Assembly (NCBI GenBank): GCA_023399215.1
Contig: JAEWQJ010000058.1
Span: 7,602 to 71,601 of the forward strand
Source of the DNA: Methanobacteriota archaeon
GTDB taxonomy: Archaea > Halobacteriota > Methanosarcinia > Methanosarcinales > Methanosarcinaceae
Direction of reading: 5' to 3'
DNA: 64,000 nucleotides
This document shows, piece by piece, positions 58,626-64,000 of the stretch. Numbering within the stretch: the first letter of the stretch is position 1; the number at the start of each line of letters is the position of its first letter. A program made the position numbers and the translations under genes. A model generated the notes under the pieces. That model saw only the letters and a list, made by a program, of their open reading frames with translations, was not told the DNA's origin and ran no database searches.

Positions 58626-60728
58626 ATGACTGAAACAGAAAGCAAGTGGGATGAAAAGCTAAAGAGGTTTTTTAAAGATTATTACTGGAATGAAATCCTC
58701 CAGCTTGCAAACGAGTATCCAGATCAGCGAAGCCTTAGCGTGGATTTTACGGATATAGAGAAGTTTGACAGAGAGCTTTCAAGAGAGTTCCTTGACCATC
58801 CAGAAGAACTTATAAAGGCGGCTGAGTCTGCCCTGAAAGAAATCGACCTTCCTGTAGAAAAAAGCCTGGAAGAGGCTCATGTAAGAGTAATAAGAATCCC
58901 AAACCGAATACCTATAAGAGAGTTAAGAAGCAAGCACCTCTCACGCTTAATTGCAATCGAGGGTATGATAAGGAAAGCAACTGAGGTGAGACCAAGAATT
59001 ACTAAAGCTGCTTTTGAGTGCCTCAGGTGCGGATATATTACTTTTGTGGACCAAAACAGCTTCAAATTCGAGGAGCCCTTTGCAGGTTGTGAAGGCGAGA
59101 ATTGTGGAAAGAAAGGGCCCTTTAAGATAAGAATAGAGGATTCTACATTTATCGATGCGCAGAAACTGCAGATTCAGGAATCACCTGAAAACCTGAAAGG
59201 AGGTTCCCAGCCTCAGAGCCTTGAGGTAGACTCTGAAGATGACCTGACAGGAAATGTCACCCCCGGAGATAGGGTTATAATTAATGGAATCCTGAAATCG
59301 AGACAGCGCACTCTGAAAGATGGGAAATCTACCTTTTATGATCTGGTGTTAGAAGCAAATTCCATAGAGCATCTTGATAAGGATTATGACGAACTAGAAA
59401 TAACTGCCGAAGATGAAGCAGAGATCCTTGAACTTTCCCATGATCCTGAGATTTATAACAAAATTATTAGTTCTGTTGCGCCTTCGATCTACGGATACGA
59501 GGACATAAAAGAAGCTCTTGCCCTTCAACTGTTTTCTGGAGTTGTGAAAAACCTTCCTGACGGTTCCAGGATAAGGGGCGATATACACATTATGCTTGTA
59601 GGAGACCCCGGAATTGCAAAATCCCAGCTCCTGCGCTATGTTGTCAAGCTCTCTCCGAGAGGAGTTTTTACTTCAGGGAGGAGTGCGTCGGCAAGCGGTT
59701 TGACTGCGGCTGCCGTAAAAGACGACCTCAACGACGGCCGATGGACAATCGAAGGCGGTGCCCTTGTCATGGCTGATATGGGGATCGCTGCGGTTGACGA
59801 AATGGACAAAATGAAAACCGAGGATAAAAGTGCCCTGCACGAGGCAATGGAACAGCAGACGATAAGTATTGCCAAAGCGGGAATTATTGCCACTCTTAAA
59901 TCCCGCTGTGCCCTCCTGGGAGCTGCAAATCCGAAATATGGGCGTTTTGACAGATATGAAGGCCTTGCAGAGCAAATAAGTATGCCGCCTGCACTGCTTT
60001 CCCGTTTTGACCTTATCTTTGTTTTGCTTGATACTCCTGACCATAATTTGGACACTAAAATTGCAAACCATATTCTGCAGGCTCATTATGCAGGAGAACT
60101 CTTCGAGCAGCGAGAGAGACTTCCCGGCTCTCATATTAAGGAAGATTTTGTCGAAGCCGAAATGGAAGTTATCGAGCCTGTAATTCAGCCTGAACTCATG
60201 CGAAAATACGTTGCCTATGCCCGGAAAAACGTGTTTCCTGTAATGGAGGAAGATGCAAAAGCTTACCTGATAAATTTTTATACGGACCTTCGAAAAACCG
60301 GAGAGAGCAAAAATACCCCTGTGCCCGTAACTGCGAGGCAGCTTGAAGCGCTTGTCCGTCTCTCGGAAGCAAGCGCAAGAGTCCGCCTGAGCAATACGGT
60401 CACGCTTGAAGATGCAAAAAGGACTATCAGAATCGAGATGAATTGCCTGAAAAACGTAGGTGTTGACCCTGAGACCGGAGCCCTTGATGCAGATATACTT
60501 GCATCTGGAACAAGCATGAGCCAGAGAAATAAGATAAAAATCCTGAGAGATATAATTAAGAAGGTAAGTGAAAAGCATCCGGGAGCTAAAGCTCCTCTTG
60601 AAGAGGTTTATGCTATAGCTGAAAACGAACACGGAATAGACAGGGTTCATGCCGAAGAGAACATTAAGAAAATGAAGCAAAGAGGAGACCTGCTTTCTCC
60701 AGATCAAAACCATATAAGGCTTGTTTAA
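58626..60728 (+). CDS. mcm: MCM replicative helicase
   Basis: A 700-residue minichromosome maintenance helicase, which unwinds DNA at the fork as a hexamer. The N-terminal part includes a zinc site (CLRCG near residue 132, then FAGCEGENCG). The AAA+ core has Walker A VGDPGIAKSQLLRY (near 326), GRSASASGLTAAAVKDD with the pre-sensor hairpin, Walker B GGALVMADMGIAAVDEMDKM, and SRFDLIFVLLD with the arginine finger. A winged-helix domain ends the protein (EENIKKMKQRGDLLSPDQNH). Length is normal for the family. The gene is followed by an array of 17-bp repeats and a DUF424 gene. Confidence 0.97.
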   Translation: MTETESKWDEKLKRFFKDYYWNEILQLANEYPDQRSLSVDFTDIEKFDRELSREFLDHPEELIKAAESALKEIDLPVEKSLEEAHVRVIRIPNRIPIRELRSKHLSRLIAIEGMIRKATEVRPRITKAAFECLRCGYITFVDQNSFKFEEPFAGCEGENCGKKGPFKIRIEDSTFIDAQKLQIQESPENLKGGSQPQSLEVDSEDDLTGNVTPGDRVIINGILKSRQRTLKDGKSTFYDLVLEANSIEHLDKDYDELEITAEDEAEILELSHDPEIYNKIISSVAPSIYGYEDIKEALALQLFSGVVKNLPDGSRIRGDIHIMLVGDPGIAKSQLLRYVVKLSPRGVFTSGRSASASGLTAAAVKDDLNDGRWTIEGGALVMADMGIAAVDEMDKMKTEDKSALHEAMEQQTISIAKAGIIATLKSRCALLGAANPKYGRFDRYEGLAEQISMPPALLSRFDLIFVLLDTPDHNLDTKIANHILQAHYAGELFEQRERLPGSHIKEDFVEAEMEVIEPVIQPELMRKYVAYARKNVFPVMEEDAKAYLINFYTDLRKTGESKNTPVPVTARQLEALVRLSEASARVRLSNTVTLEDAKRTIRIEMNCLKNVGVDPETGALDADILASGTSMSQRNKIKILRDIIKKVSEKHPGAKAPLEEVYAIAENEHGIDRVHAEENIKKMKQRGDLLSPDQNHIRLV

Positions 60729-60815
60729 GTTTAAGGTTTGTTGAAGTTTAAGATTTATTGAAGTTTAAGATTTATTGAAGTTTAAAGTTTGTTGAAGTTT
60801 AAGAATTGTTTAAGC
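60722..60815. repeat. 17-bp tandem repeat after mcm
   Basis: About five copies of GTTTAAGATTTATTGAA with GGTTTGTTGAA variants, starting within the last codons of mcm. Confidence 0.75.
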
Positions 60816-60963
60816 CGAAAAGAAGCAAATCACTGAAAGTTCCAGGATCTGTTTTCCAGATCCATGGAAAGGAAAAAAAGTCTACATAACACCTACATAG
60901 CAATTATGTGAAGACGGTTAATCTGTAAATACTAAAAGGGCAATACTATTTAAAAGGGAGAGT

Positions 60964-61254
60964 ATGTATATAAAAATATATAAAAATGGGGAGCATGTGC
61001 TTGTTGCGGCCTGCGATAAGGAAGTGCTCGGAAAGACCCTGAAACACGGCAATACCGTAGTGGAGATCAGCAGGGCCTTTTATGAAGGGGAATACGTTTC
61101 CGAAGAAGAACTCAAGAAAGCCCTTGAAGAAGCTACGACTGCAAATCTCTTTGGAGAAAAAACAATTAAGCTTGGCATAAAATGCGGGTTAATCGATCCG
61201 GATTCAGTAATAATAATTGATGGCGTACCTCACGCCCAGATCTTCAGGATATAA
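60964..61254 (+). CDS. DUF424 family protein
   Basis: A 96-residue archaeal DUF424 protein (MYIKIYKNGEHVLVAACDKE, LGKTLKHGNTVVEIS, FYEGEYVSEEEL, ANLFGEKTIKLGIKCGLIDP). The NLFGEK and hydrophobic strand pattern is as I remember for the family; some homologues are linked with translation factor genes, but function is unknown to me. AAAGGGAG lies just before the ATG, and TACTATTTAAAAGGG may hold the promoter. It is followed by two coiled-coil genes. Confidence 0.78.
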   Translation: MYIKIYKNGEHVLVAACDKEVLGKTLKHGNTVVEISRAFYEGEYVSEEELKKALEEATTANLFGEKTIKLGIKCGLIDPDSVIIIDGVPHAQIFRI

Positions 61255-61375
61255 TCCAGTTTGAATTAATTCCTTGAGAACCAGAGTCAGCGAAAGCCAA
61301 ACAACTGGTTATCAGGGCTGATTATATACCGGAATAGATAACATATGTATAAAATAAAATGCAGATTGTGATACA

Positions 61376-61999
61376 GTGACTGAGAACATTGACGAGGCCG
61401 GAATCAGAGTGCAGACAGAAAAGGAGCTGATCTCCGCAGTTGTGGAAAAACACAGACGGTTTCTGGAAGAATATAAAAAAGAATTTGGAGAACTGGACAG
61501 CAGGTTGAGCCAGGTCGAAGAAAATGTAAAAAATACAAAGAATTTCAGAATCCAGATAGAGGAGAGAAAAGAAGTCCTCAAGGAGAAACGTCAGCAGTTT
61601 TACCATCAGACCGAAGCACTCCTTGAAAAAGAAATACTTCCTAAACTAGACCTGATTACTGCAAATAAACTCCAGGAAGAGCTTAAAAAACTCAAAGGGC
61701 AGATAGAACCTGAAGAAGAGCAGAGACTTAAAGACTCATTTATGGAAACCCTGCGTGAAACTATTCGGGCAGCCGGACTTGGAGAAAATGTTCTCCTGCA
61801 AGCGAATGCCAGGATGGAAGAAGCCAGGAATTCAAATATTGAATTAAAAGAAATAAAAAAGTCTGAAAAACAACTTACAGAGGATGACGGTAGTAAAGGT
61901 GAAGAGATTTCTAAAAGCAAATCCCAGCATAAATGGCTCAGCACCAAAATAAGGAACCACGAAGAAGCCCTGAATTACTGGGAAAAGTTGAAAGTATAA
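61376..61999 (+). CDS. Coiled-coil protein (first of pair)
   Basis: A 207-residue, strongly charged, almost entirely helical protein starting at GTG 61376. Regular heptads run through KHRRFLEEYKKEFGELDSRL, EERKEVLKEKRQQFYHQTEA and LQEELKKLKGQIEPEEEQRL. The C-terminus is helical too (RNHEEALNYWEKLKV), after a disordered Ser/Lys linker. No catalytic motif is seen. It lies 31 nt upstream of a second coiled-coil gene; the two probably form one operon and perhaps one complex. Confidence 0.7.
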   Translation: MTENIDEAGIRVQTEKELISAVVEKHRRFLEEYKKEFGELDSRLSQVEENVKNTKNFRIQIEERKEVLKEKRQQFYHQTEALLEKEILPKLDLITANKLQEELKKLKGQIEPEEEQRLKDSFMETLRETIRAAGLGENVLLQANARMEEARNSNIELKEIKKSEKQLTEDDGSKGEEISKSKSQHKWLSTKIRNHEEALNYWEKLKV

Positions 62000-62030
62000 C
62001 CCATTTTCGAAAACACGCGGGTGATAGTAC

Positions 62031-62990
62031 ATGACCAACGACGTTTCAAGCACAGAAATTGCAACGGCCGACCTTTCAAACCTTAACGAACGGGAGCTGA
62101 AGAGCAAGGTAAACGAGTTCAGGAGCAAGATAGAGAAAAGCGAAAGGCAGTTGGCATCGATTTTTAAGGAACTGAAGATTAACAGGACCGATATCGACGA
62201 GCTGAAAGAAAAGAGAGACTCTCTGAACCATCAGGTTAAGGAAAGGGTTGCAAAAGCACAGGAACTAAGAGACAAGCGGGACGAGATTAACAAAGAGATC
62301 AGGGAGTATAAGGGAAAAAGAAGTGATGTAAACTCAAAGACGCAAGAACTGTTTTCAGGAATTGCAGGACTCAAGGAACAACGGGACGAATACAATAAAT
62401 GTTCCCACGGAAGTGTGGACTCCCTCACAAAGGCTTATGAAGCCGAACTCGACTCTTTTCTTAATAAAGAACTGCCTCTTACAGTGGAAATAAAAATATT
62501 CCAGAAACTGAACGACCTCGAGAAACGTCTGCAAGCTGCAAAGAAGGCAAATGCCCTGCATGCTCAAATCCAGGAAAGTTATAAAGAATCAAAAGGAATT
62601 CATAAGCGAGGAGATGAACTCCACGAAAAGATCCAGGCTCTCTCAGACGAATCTCAGGCCTGCCACCTGGAAATGCTCGAAAATTTTAAGTCTGCAGACG
62701 AAATCCGAAAAGAAGCAAATACATATCATGCTCAGCTTACAGATAAAATCACAAACATAAACTCAATTAAAGAAAAAATTGACCCGCTTAAGACCGGCAT
62801 TGCTAATAACCGGAAGGAACTCTCTTTATATCTGGACAGGTTAAAAGACCTGCAACTTATGAAAGAAGAAAGCAAAGTAAATCAAAAACACAGCGACGCC
62901 CGCGAAAAACTTCAGAAAAACGCTCGTATGAGCCTTGAAGATCTTAAGCTCCTTATCGAGAAAGGGGACGTTAAATTCTCCAATGAGTAA
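62031..62990 (+). CDS. Coiled-coil protein, COG1340-like (second of pair)
   Basis: A 319-residue protein that resembles the conserved archaeal coiled-coil family COG1340. It has long heptad regions (LKSKVNEFRSKIEKSERQLA, IDELKEKRDSLNHQVKERVA, YKGKRSDVNSKTQELFSGIA) and a C-terminal region with LYLDRLKDLQLMKEES and MSLEDLKLLIEKGDVKFSNE. In such annotations it is sometimes labelled a phosphoserine phosphatase, but no HAD motif is present. No enzymatic role can be read. Members may be scaffolds near the replication or translation apparatus; this is inference from neighbours mcm and DUF424. Confidence 0.75.
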   Translation: MTNDVSSTEIATADLSNLNERELKSKVNEFRSKIEKSERQLASIFKELKINRTDIDELKEKRDSLNHQVKERVAKAQELRDKRDEINKEIREYKGKRSDVNSKTQELFSGIAGLKEQRDEYNKCSHGSVDSLTKAYEAELDSFLNKELPLTVEIKIFQKLNDLEKRLQAAKKANALHAQIQESYKESKGIHKRGDELHEKIQALSDESQACHLEMLENFKSADEIRKEANTYHAQLTDKITNINSIKEKIDPLKTGIANNRKELSLYLDRLKDLQLMKEESKVNQKHSDAREKLQKNARMSLEDLKLLIEKGDVKFSNE

Positions 62991-63117
62991 GAACTCGGGA
63001 AACTCAGGAAGCCGGAGACAAAAACCAGGTTCAGTGAAAATGTCCCCGGTTTATTCCTTTTAAATGGACTTTCTTTTTATCCATTAAAATGACTTTCCAT
63101 TAACTTCATTTAAATAA

Positions 63118-63170
63118 TTTTATTTTATTTTATTTTATTTTATTTTATTTTATTTTATTTTATTTTATTT
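63118..63170. repeat. Pentanucleotide microsatellite (TTTTA)n
   Basis: About ten and a half perfect copies of TTTTA directly beside the insertion-sequence end. Confidence 0.95.
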
Positions 63171-64000
63171 GGCTTTGTAGAAATCCTAAATTTCAGCCAA
63201 AATGAGTTAATAATATTTTTGTTTATGTTGTACACTAACATTTTTATTTTTATTTCTTTTACTTGATTGTAATATTTTCTTGCTTTAACTATTTCTCCAA
63301 ACTTCCTTTTTATTACTGAAAATACTGTTTCAACAATGTTTCTTCTATTATACACTTTTTTATCAAAGTTTTCATTCAATTGTTGTCTATATTCTCCAAT
63401 TATCCTTGTTCTCTTTCTTATTTTCACTGGAATTATTGAATTAGCCTTAATTTCTTCTCTAATAAATGAATGGAGCTTTTCCGAATCATATCCTTTATCC
63501 ATCACATAACATTTTGCTTTCTTTTTTCTTTGAACTTGTTTTATCAAAGCATTTACATGTTTTATTTCGTGATCAGTTTTCTTACTTATTTTAAAGCCAA
63601 TAATTACCTTTTTTTCTGTATCGATTGAAATTAGAGTCTTGAGGAAACTTTTTCTCCGTTTTCCTGTTCTCTGAGAATAATAGTGACTTGCATAAGAACT
63701 TGTAAACCCTGTTGCATCAATAGCGTTTACTGGTATTGTTTCTCTTTCATAATAAAACATGTTTAAGGTTCTGGATAAAAATAAGTTAAAGAAATAAGAT
63801 GGAATTCTTGAGACAAACTTCTGAAGAGTAGTGAAGTGCGGTACTTGGTCAAGACCAAGTACCTCTTTTACTTTACCCATTAAATCGACTAGTTCAATAA
63901 CTCCACGATAATCTGTCCTAATATACTGCTTGAATAAGACAAGAACAAAGTGTTGATGCTGAGTATAATTTCGTTTTGAGAACTTACATGAGTAAAGGTT
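63155..64000 (-). CDS. IS5-type DDE transposase, cut by the window edge
   Basis: The frame is open to the right edge, so the N-terminus is outside. An in-window start at 63880 would be internal; upstream text such as KFSKRNYTQHQHFVLVLFKQ and TDYRGVIELVDLMG is ordinary IS5-like N-terminal sequence. Catalytic DDE residues are in NAIDATGFTSSY, YVMDKGYDSEK and NIVETVFSVIKRKFG. TGKRRKSFLKTLISID and KKTDHEIKHVNALI agree. The frame ends inside the adjacent TTTTA array, past the probable IS end near 63171 (GGCTTTGTAGAAATCC), so the stop codon may come from flanking DNA. The right IS end is not visible. Confidence 0.85.
   Translation of the reverse strand, partial: NLYSCKFSKRNYTQHQHFVLVLFKQYIRTDYRGVIELVDLMGKVKEVLGLDQVPHFTTLQKFVSRIPSYFFNLFLSRTLNMFYYERETIPVNAIDATGFTSSYASHYYSQRTGKRRKSFLKTLISIDTEKKVIIGFKISKKTDHEIKHVNALIKQVQRKKKAKCYVMDKGYDSEKLHSFIREEIKANSIIPVKIRKRTRIIGEYRQQLNENFDKKVYNRRNIVETVFSVIKRKFGEIVKARKYYNQVKEIKIKMLVYNINKNIINSFWLKFRISTKPNKIK
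63171..64000 (-). mobile_element. Insertion sequence, IS5-like, partial
   Basis: The left boundary is placed at the change from the (TTTTA)n array to GGCTTTGTAGAAATCC, a plausible inverted-repeat end. It contains the transposase gene, reading toward this end. The other end and any target duplication lie outside the window. Confidence 0.65.

Noticed and set aside
59673..60713. 346-codon open frame antisense to mcm
   Set aside because: It is entirely within the well-supported mcm gene; the antisense text has no recognisable motif and no start signal.

Overview
The window is chromosomal DNA of a cytochrome-containing methanogenic archaeon, almost certainly a Methanosarcina. The indicators are a membrane-bound heterodisulfide reductase pair (hdrE-hdrD), two methanogenesis-marker genes, a dihydromethanopterin reductase, archaeal TBP and MCM, preQ0 (archaeosine precursor) genes, geranylgeranyl-reductase-type flavoproteins, PKD/PGF surface proteins, TATA-type promoters, and AT-rich spacers full of short tandem repeats. 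All assignments were made by reading the sequence; no database search was run.

Layout. 1-2.5 kb: end of a hydantoinase-like gene, two metallophosphoesterases and a DGC zinc protein. 3-5.7 kb: preQ0 operon queC-DUF366-queE-queD. 6-11 kb: nifB, an 8Fe ferredoxin, methanogenesis marker 2, small unknown genes, a chorismate-lyase-like gene and tRNA-Thr(GGT). 11.5-15.5 kb: a secreted PKD-GH18-PKD-PGF protein flanked by an 86-nt direct repeat, then two small genes. 15.9-21.6 kb: two DUF116 genes and three paralogous FAD reductases. 21.65-22.0 kb, minus strand: the RNase P RNA gene. 22.4-26.2 kb: a four-gene cluster probably linked to methanopterin chemistry. 26.3-32 kb, minus strand: a five-gene peptide/nickel-type ABC importer. 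32.4-37.6 kb: a PHP phosphoesterase, a PD-(D/E)XK protein next to a decayed copy of itself, an aerolysin-type pore-former candidate, and an aldehyde dehydrogenase interrupted by one in-frame TAG.

37.6-48.4 kb is an accessory island. It holds a membrane-anchored Mrr-type nuclease between relic repeats, then a compact regulatory locus: two 90% identical TetR genes, a TATA-binding-protein paralogue and two small unknown genes. All five are preceded by the same TAGAC(CA/TG)GTC operator, and three of them also by a duplicated leader of about 185 nt with a long inverted repeat. A secreted protein, an MFS transporter and pseudogenes follow.

48.4-64 kb returns to housekeeping genes: nurA-herA, hdrED, a small siroheme-type reductase, a rubrerythrin-like protein, a TrmJ-type methyltransferase, MCM, DUF424, two coiled-coil proteins, and an IS5-type transposase running off the right edge.

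The best candidates for something undescribed are the TetR/TBP locus with its triplicated leader, the UAG-interrupted aldehyde dehydrogenase (Methanosarcina can decode UAG as pyrrolysine), the archaeal aerolysin-like protein, and an importer ATPase whose N-terminus is ten 18-bp repeats, several of which carry SD-like/TTG start sites.
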